DNA from: Panopea generosa
Lineage: Eukaryota; Mollusca; Bivalvia; Adapedonta; Hiatellidae
Assembly (NCBI GenBank): GCA_029582155.1
Contig: CM055899.1
Coordinates: 83,608,056 to 83,672,055, forward strand
Direction: 5' to 3'
Length of the DNA stretch: 64,000 bases
The translations under genes and the position numbers were made by a program. A model generated the notes under the pieces. It was not told the DNA's origin and made no database searches. It was given only the letters and a program-made list of their open reading frames with translations. Positions 47,331 through 57,545 of the stretch are shown piece by piece (the stretch's first letter is position 1; every line of letters starts with the position of its first letter).

Positions 47331-47869
47331 TGGCTTCAATTACTGTTTGTATTTTATAAACAGTTAATATTTTATCTTCGTTACTTGATAACTGTTGATT
47401 ATATGTTCCGTCATTTCCAGGTAAAGATATTATTTCACAGGCGCATTTTAAATAACTGCATGTTTCACATATAAATGATTAATCTATAAATGTATTTTTC
47501 ATAAGTATGGCGCCATTTATTTCGGCAGTAATGCCGAATTTCTATCTATACTAGCAATCTCTTTCATTATGGCCAGTAATTCCATAGTAATAACATCGTA
47601 TTGCTCGAGATTTATGACCTCCGTGTACATGGCTGAAAGGCCTATTATCTACGTAATCATTGTGGCATGCTACACGATTTGGTGATGCCTACCACGTGCG
47701 TAACTTATAACTTGATTTTCCGCGTAGTCGTTTCCTCTTGGAGGCAGGGCCTTGGTCGAAAAATCATTGAAATGTGGCTGATTGTCCGTGAAATTCACCT
47801 GTCTTGATCTGCGCGATGTTAATATGTTTGTATGATACCGCTCCAGTCGTTTGTTCTGTTGGCCATTTC
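47331..47869 (-). other. Region between LINE B ORF1 and ORF2
   Basis: No coding motifs found. It sits between the end of the esterase-like ORF1 and the ORF2 start on the same strand, so is probably LINE-derived. Confidence 0.45.
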
Positions 47870-48114
47870 TTATAAAATATGATTAATTTCCAAGCCATAT
47901 ATACATGTTTTGAAATTGACTGAAATGCCTGTTTTTCTACCCAATCCGACTAGTAGCCGTTTTGTTCCATACTGAGACACATGCATTCCATCTTTAGCAA
48001 AATACTTTGGTTCCGGATAATGATCTTTGTCGTAAAACATATCTTTTATTTCTGAGATGCATTGTACCCCGAAGCGTTCCCAATAAGCACCCAGTCGCTT
48101 AACGGACGTGTATA

Positions 48115-49542
48115 TGTTACAGTCAATCTGTGAAATCAGCCATTTCATGAAATGGCTAAAAAATTTAGCCTTTTCGTGAAATGACCAATTCACTAAGTCA
48201 TTTCATGAAATGGCTAAATATTTCAGGCTTTTCATGAAATGGCTGAAATTTCAATGCCAATGTTACACAGAATGGCTGGTGCAATTTCAGCCAATCTGTG
48301 TATAAGATGTTTTATATCATGAAAAGTATAGTTTGTTTGATAAAATGAATATAAAAGCATGTATATCTTTATTATATTCAAACTCAATAATAAATGTTAT
48401 AAATAATTCTTTTTTTTGCACCTTGTAAATTTTGTTTCACATATGATGACATATATTACAGTCAATCTGAGGAATCAGCCATTTCATGAAATGGATAAAA
48501 TCTTTAGCTTTGTCATGAAATGACTTTGTCATATGTAATTAATCTTAATAAATGCAAGCTAACTGGATTGTAGAATAGGGGCTCAATATAATTACCTACA
48601 ATGATTGCTTTGATCATAGTTTAAGTGATGCAAACTTTCACTAATTGTGTACTTAAAGAGATAAGTATAAAATATACCAATCATCATTTTTTATTGGATT
48701 ATCATAATTGGTTCACAAAAACAAAAACATTATTGTAAATACCTTCTTCACGTGTAGAGCTAAAGACCGGCGAAGTAGGAGACAATGTTGCTATTCCTAT
48801 ACCTATGGTTGACAGGGGTAGGGGTGACCCAAAATACATCCTTGGTGTGATTCTTGATTGTGATGAACAAAACATGTACACTATTGCTGTTAAGTCTGGA
48901 ATAATAAGTTCAAAATATGCAAGAAATCAATTTGATCTATGTCCGCAAAAGCTCCTGACTAATTGTGACGTTAACACGGAATGTACAGTGACACTTCGCC
49001 AAGCTGTGAAAGCAACCACATCAGTAGGGCAAGGTTTTTTTCGATGTGGTTGTGGAAATGGTAAAAAACAATGTCAAACCAACAAATGTAAGTGCTTTAA
49101 GGCTGGTAAAATGTGTAATAGCAGATGCCACAGAAGTCTTACATGTAAGAATAAATAGCTCCATGAACATTGTAGGTGATGTTGAAACTGTACATTACTA
49201 TATTGTGCTTTTATCATGCTAGCTGTTCTTAGTTAAGTCTAAAGCGGAGATAGACAATATTGTGCATGTGCAAAACCTTTTATAAAAAATAAATGATGCT
49301 GTTAACATTAGTCTTAGTTTTGTTTCTTAAAAGTATATTTCTTATATTTTGTTCCAATTGACCAAAGACGTTTGATTTTAGCCGTTTCATGAAATGGCTG
49401 GAGCAATTTTTTAGTCATTTCATGAAAAGCCTGAAATATTTAGCCATTTCATGAAATGACTGAGTGAATTGGTCATTTCACGGAAAGGCTTAATTTTTTA
49501 ACCATTTCATGAAATGGCTGATTTCACAGATTGACTGTAACA
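48115..49542 (+). mobile_element. GIN/Ginger-like DNA transposon (1428 bp, ~130-bp TIRs, TATA target duplication)
   Basis: The ends are TGTTACAGTCAATCTGTG... and its reverse complement. The inverted similarity extends about 130 bp inward and includes several copies of the palindrome CATTTCATGAAATG. TATA flanks both sides (48111-48114 and 49543-49546); removing one TATA plus the element rejoins the LINE ORF1 frame. TG...CA termini, long TIRs and a 4-bp duplication suit a retroviral-type integrase, and the element encodes a KRBA2/GIN-like integrase C-terminus (48742-49158). A decayed internal copy of the terminus lies near 48470-48530. The catalytic DDE core is missing, so it is non-autonomous. 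Superfamily assignment is from memory of Ginger/GIN features. Confidence 0.72.
48742..49158 (+). pseudogene. Integrase C-terminal fragment with Cys-rich tail, KRBA2/GIN-like
   Basis: An open stretch (in-frame ATG at 48805; similarity begins further upstream) encodes VGDNVAIPIP, then VDRGRGDPKYILGVI, resembling the GPY/F-type region after the integrase core. It ends in a Cys-rich tail with the pattern CGCGNGKKQCQTNKCKCF, AGKMCNSRCH and SLTCKN. I recall this arrangement at the end of KRAB-A-domain-containing-2-like (KRBA2/GIN) proteins, which derive from Ginger/GIN transposons. The DDE catalytic part is absent upstream. Codons from 48805 to 49158 are intact, so the tail may have been retained recently or selected, or may simply be young. 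A TSO1/CXC metal-binding domain is an alternative reading of the Cys pattern. Confidence 0.65.
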
Positions 49543-50949
49543 TATAGATATTGAACATCAACGTTCTTTCGTTGTGCTATGAAACATAAATACACTTCGC
49601 AGTCCTGATTTGCTGTTTTTATGAGTCTCAGCAAGCGATCATAGTCTTCTTCAAATGTGTCCTGGTCCGTGCCTTTTGATGCATCATTTTCTCCAGCCAT
49701 TATTATAACCTTACTAAATACTTTCATATCATACAGTCGTATATCTTTGTATATTGACTGGATTGTTGCCCCGCTTGATGCATGTTTCCGAACATAATTA
49801 TCGAGACCTTTTGGATTTATTCCGCTTAGGATTCAATCTCTTATAATTAATATGTGTTTTGGCGCTTCTGTAGACATCTTGTGCTGCTTTTCAAAATTTT
49901 GATGGGTGGTGTCTCTTGGATTAGAGTTAATAATCAATGGCATCTGGTAGCGTTCGTCTTTGATTGATGGGGCTGTTTCTTTTGACCTTGCAGAGACTGT
50001 ATCGGCCGATACAGGTGCCGGAAGGCTTGGAGATTTTGCAGGAGATTTAAGTACATTAGCGTAGGTTACAGATGTTAATGTGTCCATTAATTTTATTAAT
50101 TCCTCCTTTACATCTTTGATGTCAGATTTCATTTTCGTGCTTGTCTTCATCAATGAGGTAATTGACTGCTCACTAAATGGAATCGCACCGTTAGGTAACT
50201 GCGCCGGTCTTTGGATCACAGGTGTACTTGTACATAAAGGATCTCCTGTGTTTCTACTATATGGGTGTGGTGCAGAGTCCGAAAGAATGTGCGTGTTTGT
50301 TTCTTGAAAACGTTTGTTATCTATGTCATCCAACTACCTCTTGAATAATTGATTTGCAAGTTTTGGAAATATTTTATTTTTCCACAAAACATGTCCTATT
50401 CCAGAAACAGAAACGGAATGGTGTTTGCTATCCACAGCAATGTCGCATCTCAATCCGCGTACATGCGTTGTGCATTTTGATGTGTGCGTTTTTCGTCTGT
50501 TTCGATGCTAGCTGTAAAGTCAGAATATAGTTTGGCAGCGAGACATTCATAAAATGACTTAGACGTGAAATAAAGTGCTTGTTGATGGTTATTGTGTTCA
50601 GTCAGAACAATTTCGAATAGTTCTTTAAATGAATGACAACTATTGCGGTCCTCTTCAAAACTAGATGTTATGTGTAAAGTTGACAAAGTTGCATCGTCTG
50701 ATGCAACATAACTGGTATTGCTTTTACATTCCTGTGATATGTTTTCTTCTGATAATATCGACTGCATATTTACTGTATGCTGTATAGTAGTTTATAATTA
50801 AAAAAATCATAAAGTATCCAATTTTCATATATTATCCATAGAATGTACTCCGTATAGTTCATAAACGCTTATTAGTGATTATAGATAATAGCATTAGATC
50901 TAAGCTTAACTAGAAAGTAATAAATCCAAAATTTCCGAGAGCCAATAAA

Positions 50950-51530
50950 ACACGTCCGCTCTCAACAACGTTCACCCAGAGTCTTATACTGTTGTGATAT
51001 GTTTATTACTTTACTGTTTGATCGTTGGTTGAGTGTATTGACATTGAAGTCACCGGTTATTATGATGTCGGATATGTTATTGTCGTATGAAAGACCAATA
51101 GAATCGTCTATAGATGAAAGAATAGCGGCAGACGAGTTCGGTGGTCTATAAAATGTATCAAGCAAAATGATTTTATTTTTTAGGCGAATTTCTAACCAAA
51201 GGCATTCAATACCAGGTATCTCTAGATCATATCTTCTTATTGCATGTAATCTGTTACTTATATATACAAGGATCCCCCATGAGCGTCAAAACGTCTGTCA
51301 TTACGAAACAGTATATGGTAGTTGTCGTAGATAATGTCATTTGTATCGGTAGTTGGACTATGCCACGTTTCTGTTAATGCTAAAATATCAAAGTGTTTTA
51401 GATCAGCATAGAGTATGTCTTTTTTTCTGTATAAAGCTCTATACGCTGTAATGGACAAGGGAAATGTTGGATTGTTTAGTAAGATCAGATATATTAAAGG
51501 GACCAGGATTTTTCTCAATATCACCTGATA
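50950..51530 (-). mobile_element. LINE 'C' fragment: AP endonuclease domain only
   Basis: Minus strand: LKHFDILALTETWHSPTT (near 51390; contains the catalytic Glu), a DAHGGSLYI segment, then DTFYRPPNSSAAILSSID and IIITGDFNVNTL near 51050. These are standard endonuclease-like motifs of CR1/Jockey-type LINEs. It lacks RT and ends near 50950, just upstream of the LINE B ORF1, so two different LINE fragments abut. Confidence 0.82.
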
Positions 51531-51834
51531 AATAAAGTAGCAGTTTAAGCCATGTGTAAAATTCAAAATGAGTAAAACATTTAAGGCCTTTGGATTTAGC
51601 CTGTATAATGCAAAATATACATATCCTCTATGAAATGCAATCAAATGCTGCAAAAATTAGATCAAAGCCAAACCATGTCGAAAAAAAATGAAAAATCTAC
51701 TTAAAAAAAATAGGTTTTTGAGTTAGTGAAAAAAGAGGAAAACAGACGCTACGGTCCAAAATAAAATGTGAATCCGGGAATATAAAGACAGACATAAATT
51801 CAATATTAAAAGAACAAACAAGATTATATAAAAA

Positions 51835-53010
51835 AAGCTTAAAAATTATCAAAATCACCAGGTGAAGACGGCATAGTGGCCGAATGGTATCAGACGTTCT
51901 GGTTATTGATAACAAATGATTTCATGCTGGTTATTATGTTACCGGATTTTCAATATAATGGTGTACTTTCTCTTATAAATAAAATGGAGAAAGAGAAAAT
52001 TTAAAAAGTTGGCGCCCTTTTATCGCTAATTAACGTTTATTACAAATCATAGCAAAATGTTTGCTGAACGACCGTTATTGCCGAACCTCATAAACTAATC
52101 AAAAAGGTTACGTAAATGGTCGATTTATAAGCGAGGCAAACAGGATATACAAGATTTGACATAATGAAGGAGTAATAGTATTTCTTGACCAAACAAAAGC
52201 TTTTGACAGGGTATAATGGGATTGGATTAAAAAATGTTAAGAACACTATGGTTTTGGAACAATTTTCATTAGCTGGATCTATATGATGGTAAAATCTTCA
52301 AAAACAGCGATTCAAACTAATGGTTTTATATCTGAATATTTTGATATTTCAAGAAATGTAAAACAAGGGTGTCCAGTAGCACCTATTTTATACATACTTA
52401 AAGCTGAAGCAATGACGTTTGCCATTAGAAACGATTCAAGAATCGAAGGAATCGCTCTCCCTACGGACGATAAAACACTTATAAACGCAACAGTAAACCA
52501 GTATGTTGATGACAGCCAACTCTTTGCAAAAAATGAAAATTCACTGCCTAACATCTTTGAACATTTAAACAGATTAGAAAAGGCAGCAGGTGCTCAAATT
52601 AATAAAGACAAAATCACTGGTCTTTTTATTGGAAGATTGAAAAACAAAACGTCAACGTATATAAACATTAGCTGGACTAAAACATTCATAAAAACATTAG
52701 GAGTATGCCATGGGTAGCATTTAGACAATAATACAATTTGGCTGAAAAAAAATAAAATAAAGAACTGTTTATTTGTAATCAAGAAAGAGACACTCTAGCA
52801 CATCTCTTCTTTGAATGTGAAATCGTAAAACTATTGTGGGATGGTATTGAAAATATAATATCTAACATAACTGCTATTTTAAATATTGACTTTGAAATCT
52901 TAAATCTCTCCGACGTCTCTCTTGGCTTGCATCGGTGTCCCAGGGAACTACAGAAAATGGGGTTATCTGGAATCTGTATTCTAATATTATGTTTTCTTTA
53001 AAAGATTAAA
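51835..53010 (+). mobile_element. L1/Tx1-like LINE fragment, plus strand, decayed
   Basis: Fragments in ORF2 order: KLSKSPGEDGIVAEWYQTFW (near 51840, matching the L1 KSPGxDG block), FLDQTKAFDRV (near 52180), then an open 144-codon stretch (52283-52717) with VKQGCPVAPILYILKAEAM, RIEGIALP, NQYVDDSQLFAKN and KAAGAQINKDKITGL. Further on, ERDTLAHLFFECEIVKLLWD (near 52785) is the C-terminal zinc-binding region. The RT box YVDD keeps both Asp residues, but stops and frameshifts around it show the copy is dead. The opposite orientation and different clade set it apart from the neighbouring elements. Confidence 0.85.
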
Positions 53011-53689
53011 TAACATACATTGGTATAAACAATGAAAAATAAAACAGTTATAAATTACATGTTTTCTTTACAACTAAAGAAAAAGCGGAAATCTAAATAT
53101 CGAATCTTGTGTTTCGTTTTAGTAAGATACGACTGAAAACGAATCTTTGAATACTATACAATGCCATGGAAGTTTTCATTGGTGTAAAATTTTCTTTTCT
53201 TTTATTACTGTCCATATCTTATGTCTTGCTTTTCGTTTCGGTAAGATATTGAACATTATAAAGAAATGATGAGATATAAAAGAAAACTAATATTATACTG
53301 AATTCATACAGAGCCTCTTACGTTTATGATAATCATTATTTATTAATTATTATTATTATAACGTAAATTAAGTTTCTATCATTGAATGAATGAACGAACG
53401 AGCGTATTGATGTTATAAAACTTGATGACTTAATAAATCATGCATGATGAAAATGCCGATTATGACGAATGATAACGGAATTGTTCGAATATATACGATT
53501 GAATCAATCTATCCATCAAGCGATCTATCCAACCATCACTCAATCGTCAGGTTTGCCGGCCGGTGGGTCAACCAATAGGCTAATTGAATAATCGAATTAG
53601 CAATATATTAATAAGTCGAATAATCATTCAATCTATATAACTATATACTATATATCAGCCAATCATTTCATCTATAAATAAATTAATAA
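53011..53689. other. Non-coding sequence between LINE fragments
   Basis: No gene seen. Short CAATC/ATC-rich patches near 53500-53550 may be a decayed SINE tail. Confidence 0.4.
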
Positions 53690-54330
53690 CAACAACAACA
53701 ACAACAACAACTTTTATTCGTCATTAAGCAAGATGACAGTGTTTGTAGCCTACACAAATAATTCATAATATGTACATGGAATAAGAGTAGTTTACTTCAA
53801 TAAAGAGAAGCGTATAAATGTCAACAATATGTAAACATGGGTTAATACTTTTTTATTTTTGATATCATTAAATATTATAAAAGTTATTCAAGTTCTTGTC
53901 TTAATTTATTTGAAAAGTAAATAAGTTTTGATAGATTTAAAATGTCTTTTTTTTATTTGATAGCATTAATATATTTAATTTCTCTAGGTTAGGCCAGCTA
54001 CAGAAGAAAGGTTTTAAGTATGTTCTACGAAGATATCTTTATGTTGGGCATACTAAGAGAAAATGATATTCGTTTTCGGAAACATTTGAATTACAAAATT
54101 TGCATAACCTGTTATTTCTAGGTATGTTATTATAGCGACCGCGTTCTATTTCCAAATTATGTGACGGTGATGTATATCTACTTAAAGCACTTTTGAATTT
54201 CTTTTCATGTATGGTATCGAGATAGGATTCAAGAGTACACGAGTGTTTAAAACGACAGTATATACTAAGCCTTGTCGAGTTATTTATGTTACGGTACCAA
54301 GTTGGTGTTATTGGTCAATACTTCTTTGTT
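53690..54330 (-). mobile_element. LINE 'E' 3' end: ORF2 C-terminus and (GTT)n tail
   Basis: On the minus strand, from about 54320: TWYRNINNSTRLSIYCRFK, ESYLDTIHEKKFKSALSRY, NLEIERGRYNNIPRNNRLC and SENEYHFLLVCPT. This is the conserved C-terminal zinc-knuckle-like region of animal LINEs (compare 37550-37690). The 3' UTR ends TGACGAATAAAAG followed by (TTG)n, a polyadenylation-like signal and tail at 53690-53712. Heavily 5'-truncated, with a stop right after the last motif. Confidence 0.85.
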
Positions 54331-54659
54331 TTATTGAATTAAATTGTATATCAAAAGTAAGTTGATTGATAAATATACCACCATTTTATGAATATTCAAC
54401 CCTAACATAATAGTAGTGAAACAAACGAAAACGAAAAAAATCTCACTTTAAAGGCAGTGAACTTCATCTTATAAATGACAAAGAAAACGACAATGATTAC
54501 AACCCGTGTATAGACACGTGATTAAGGGCAGTATACCACAATTGGAAAAAGGAAGTGCTTCCGAGGGGTAGTCGCATAAAGTCGATTATAAATAACTATA
54601 AATTATAAACAATCCTTGTTTCTTTCTCTTTAAAAATGCATTTTACGGCCTTATTTTAA
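54331..54659. other. Non-coding AT-rich sequence
   Basis: Nothing recognised. Confidence 0.5.
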
Positions 54660-54960
54660 TGCTCGGTATTTATTTGAATGGCATTATTGATGTTTTTGAA
54701 CATTTTGAAAGCAGTGTTATGTTTGAATTGTGAATTTAGAAAAACAAATTGATGCTTTGAAATTGGGGTATGAATACATAATTTCGGAAGTCATTTTGTC
54801 AACAAGTATACACTAAGCAGAAAAAAAATCGTATATGACAAATGACCCAAACTTTTCTCATTATATTTTGGTAGTGCAGAGGTTGACAAACAGTAAAATG
54901 TAAGTTTCACTTCTTCCATTTGGGTCTTTCTATGAATGACAAGCCTTCAAACTTGTATTA
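54660..54960 (+). repeat. Unclassified interspersed repeat, copy 2
   Basis: Collinear with 6920-7650: GAATGGCATTATTGATG, GAAAGCAGTGTTATGTTTGA, ATTGTGAATTT, AAGCAGAAAAA and AACAGTAAAATGTAAGTTTC. This shorter copy lacks the middle insert, including the 58-bp duplication of the other copy. Confidence 0.7.
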
Positions 54961-54965
54961 TTTAC

Positions 54966-55240
54966 CAAAGAATAAAGAACAAACAATGGTGGGCTTAGAC
55001 CTAAAAAAAATCATATATGTAATACAATATATTAATGAACTAAATTCATTAAAAAATAAATTAGAATAAAGAACAAACAGTGGTGGGCTTAGACCTAAAA
55101 AAATCATATATGTAATACAATACATTAATGAAATAAATTCATTAAAAAATAAATTAGAATAAAGAACAACAAACAGTGGTGGGCTTAGACCTAAAAAAAT
55201 CATATATGTAATACAATATATTAATGAAATAAATTCAAAG
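54966..55240 (+). repeat. Tandem repeat, three units of about 95 bp
   Basis: AATAAAGAACAA(C)AAACAGTGG-type starts at 54969, 55066 and 55159, each followed by TGGGCTTAGACC and TCATATATGTAATACAATA. The third unit is truncated. Confidence 0.92.
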
Positions 55241-55999
55241 TTAAAAATGGTGACTGTGCTGTTCTTGAAACATGAATTGAAAAAGGTTAACCACAGATGT
55301 AAAGCTGATCTACAAAAAATCCATATTGTAATACAATAATGTCAACCACTTGCAAGGAAAAAAAACTAATTACAAATAATTTAAACAGTATCTGCTTATA
55401 TTCATATTTTTCTCTTTCACTGTTATTTGTCCATAATTTTCTGCACGTTTCAAGTTATATATGGAATTCATTTTTTTATTTATGGACACAGATCTCAGAA
55501 TAAATGTAACAGTACCTATTGCATTTCAACAAGTATTTTTCTCACATTAGGTTTTGTACAACGCCGAACCAAACCCGTTGAACGTCGAACCACCGGTAAA
55601 AAATACCTTAACCCACTCAATCACGACGGTTAGTAGTTGTACACAAACTATTTCTCACTATAGTTTATACTTCCCCTGATATGCATCTGCACACAGACGT
55701 AATTATCCATTAACTACTGCTCATATGTCATGTAATAGGTTTAACTCAAAGACATTCGACAAATCAATGACAAAGCGATATATCGAGTAAAATTATTTGC
55801 AGTTACTGTAATACCCCTTAACTGCATCAGCATGAAGAGTGTGCTAATCAGGAGAATGTGTATTATTTTAACAATGAAAACATGAAAGATATCGAGCTAT
55901 GCTTAATGTTATGTACAAGTTTTCTAACGTTGCAAAAAAAAACTCCTTTATTATAAATATTGATTGTCTTGAAGTCCGTATATAAAACCTATGTTGCAC
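55241..55999. other. Non-coding sequence
   Basis: AT-rich with a small GAACGTCGAACCACCGG patch near 55578. No gene recognised. Confidence 0.45.
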
Positions 56000-56310
56000 C
56001 GGAGCGTATGTTTTCTGGATCGTGCGGGTGGTGGCAATTTGGCCGAGGTACGATAAATCGGCAATGTTTACTACGATCTCCATTTGCGATCGCGTACAGC
56101 GATTGCTCTCAAGACTGGTGGTAAGTCATCGTACGATTGGTGGTAGGTGTGGTCGTGCGATCACCAACGATTGCAGAATATCGATCGCAAGATCAATCGT
56201 AGGTAATCGTACGACTAGTGACGATCAGCGACCGATCGTACGATCAACCGGGGTACCTTGCGACTGCTCGCATGATCGATCACAGCCAGTCGCAGCCAGT
56301 CGCAGTTGGT

Positions 56311-56430
56311 GAAGGAGTTGAAAAAGTTGCCCTGTGACTCCCTCTCAAGTTTCCGCACCAGGTTGGCGTAGTTGTCGTAGAAGGACCGCCTCTTGATCCA
56401 GGAAGGCATCCAGTATTGGCACCTTCTTCT
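56311..56430 (-). pseudogene. Harbinger-type (HARBI1/ALP1-like) transposase N-terminal fragment
   Basis: The minus strand encodes RRRCQYWMPSWIKRR followed by FYDNYANLVRKLERES and NFFNSF. The spacing RRRxxYWxxxWxxRR...Y..L..L...F.NF matches what I know of the N-terminal region of Harbinger-type nuclease proteins. The frame continues in both directions without family similarity, and the DDE nuclease is absent. It is probably a residual exon of a dead PIF/Harbinger element. Confidence 0.65.
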
Positions 56431-56506
56431 ATCTGGTTTGTTCGTCAGAAAAGTACGGTCGCGGCCACAGCACTCATCTATTGTTCTTGCTCCATCTACA
56501 GTAGTG

Positions 56507-56755
56507 GGTCCTCCGTGGCCGAGTGGTCTAAGGCGCCGTCTCAAGATCACTTACCTCTCACCGCTATGGTCGTAGGTTCAAGTCCCGCTCGCTCCAAAAA
56601 CTTTATGTGAGAAAGTTTCCAGTTACTTGCGGAAGGACGGTGGTTCTACTCAGTCTGACTCAGTCTGAGGTCTTCCTCCACCAGTAAAACTGGATATGCC
56701 ATATATAACCTGAAATGTGTTGAAAATGGCGTTAAACCCCATTCCATTCCCATTC
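56507..56755 (+). mobile_element. tRNA-derived SINE, family 2 (V-SINE/RUDI-like), best copy
   Basis: Head: CCTCCGTGGCCGAGTGGTCT (A box TGGCCGAGTGG) and GTAGGTTCAAGTCCCG (B box). Central domain: AAGTTTCCAGTTACTTGCGG then AAGGACGGTGGTTCT and GGTCTTCCTCCACCAGTAAA. 3' part: ATATGCCATATATAACCTGA and GGCGTTAAACCCC with a short CATTCC tail. The head resembles tRNA-Ser/Leu. The best-preserved copy, hence probably the youngest of the family in this window. Confidence 0.88.
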
Positions 56756-57060
56756 CATCTGCAGTCGGGCAAACATAAGTTCGAGTCTTCTCGGCGGCAC
56801 TGGTACATCGGTCATAGTGACATGCTCTCTTTGGGTGTCGTAGTGAAGAGTGACATGAACCCCAGAAGTCATTATAAAGATGCTGGTCTGCGAGCTTAAC
56901 ACTGGTGGTACGGTACCATCAATCGTAAGGTCATGCAATCAGTCGGGACAGGTCGCGGCTGGTCACACTACTGATCGTGAGGTCGTACGACAGGTGGCAC
57001 CGCCAATTGTCAGCTGGCAGGACAGATAACACGACCAAGTCACACCACTAAAGATTAAAC

Positions 57061-57279
57061 GACCCTCACCAGCAATTGTAAATACGTGATAATCTCTTTT
57101 TATTTGTCAGTGTTGTGATCAATGGAGAAGACGGAAACATTACATGACACTAAACATGGCGAACTATCAACACTTAATTCTAATAGACGTTAAACGAGCG
57201 TCAATGCAATCAATAAATTAAGGACACGCACCATGTGAGGCGTTACGTACAGGATGTAGTGACTGTTTACAATCTAAAA
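57061..57279. other. Non-coding sequence
   Basis: Nothing recognised. Confidence 0.5.
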
Positions 57280-57345
57280 ACAAGGAAAACATTACAGCAT
57301 CAGAAGGCGTGATGGGTGGATAACACATACTTATAAGGAAATATT
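57280..57345 (+). repeat. Isolated unit of the 53-bp minisatellite
   Basis: AACAAGGAAAACATTACAGC, then ATCAGAAGGCGTGATGGGTG and GATAACACATACTTATAAGG: one unit plus part of another, 3.6 kb left of the main 53-bp array. The LINE at 57414-60500 lies between them. Confidence 0.93.
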
Positions 57346-57413
57346 TACAATCTCACTGCAATCGGCCTAAATGAACTTTATAGGTTTACTTCATTTCATT
57401 TCTCAATGATAAA

Positions 57414-57545
<132 letters not shown>

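Larger units (their letters stand above)
47870..50767 (-). pseudogene. LINE 'B' ORF1 with SGNH (GDSL-type esterase) domain, interrupted
   Basis: ORF1 runs on the minus strand from an ATG at 50767. The N-terminal part is polar with a possible coiled coil (TKMKSDIKDVKEELIKLMDT, near 50190). The C-terminal part is an SGNH hydrolase. Block I reads HILIIRD followed by a stop (TGA, complement of 49833-49835) where the catalytic Ser of GDS should be, then ILSGIN. Block II has SSGATI, block III has GENDAS, and block V has KDGMHVSQYGTKRLL near 48010. Esterase-type ORF1 proteins are known in L2/CR1-group LINEs. Two lesions kill it: the stop at the catalytic serine and a 1.43-kb DNA transposon at 48115-49542 between VDVQYL and YTSVKRL. 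A frameshift or stop also separates 50450-50767 from 50333. Confidence 0.82.
56000..57060. repeat. CGATCGTACGA-rich element harbouring a transposase scrap and a SINE
   Basis: 56030-56300 and 56890-57000 are unusually GC-rich and full of overlapping ATCGTACGAT, GATCGNNCGATC and GGTCGT motifs in no strict period, unlike their surroundings. Between them lie a Harbinger-like coding scrap (56311-56430, minus) and a SINE (56507-56755). The whole may be one decayed DNA transposon; ends not identified. Confidence 0.45.

Noticed and set aside
50080..50307. Plus-strand 75-codon frame with hydrophobic segment
   Set aside because: It is antisense to the LINE B ORF1, which has clear collinear domain evidence.
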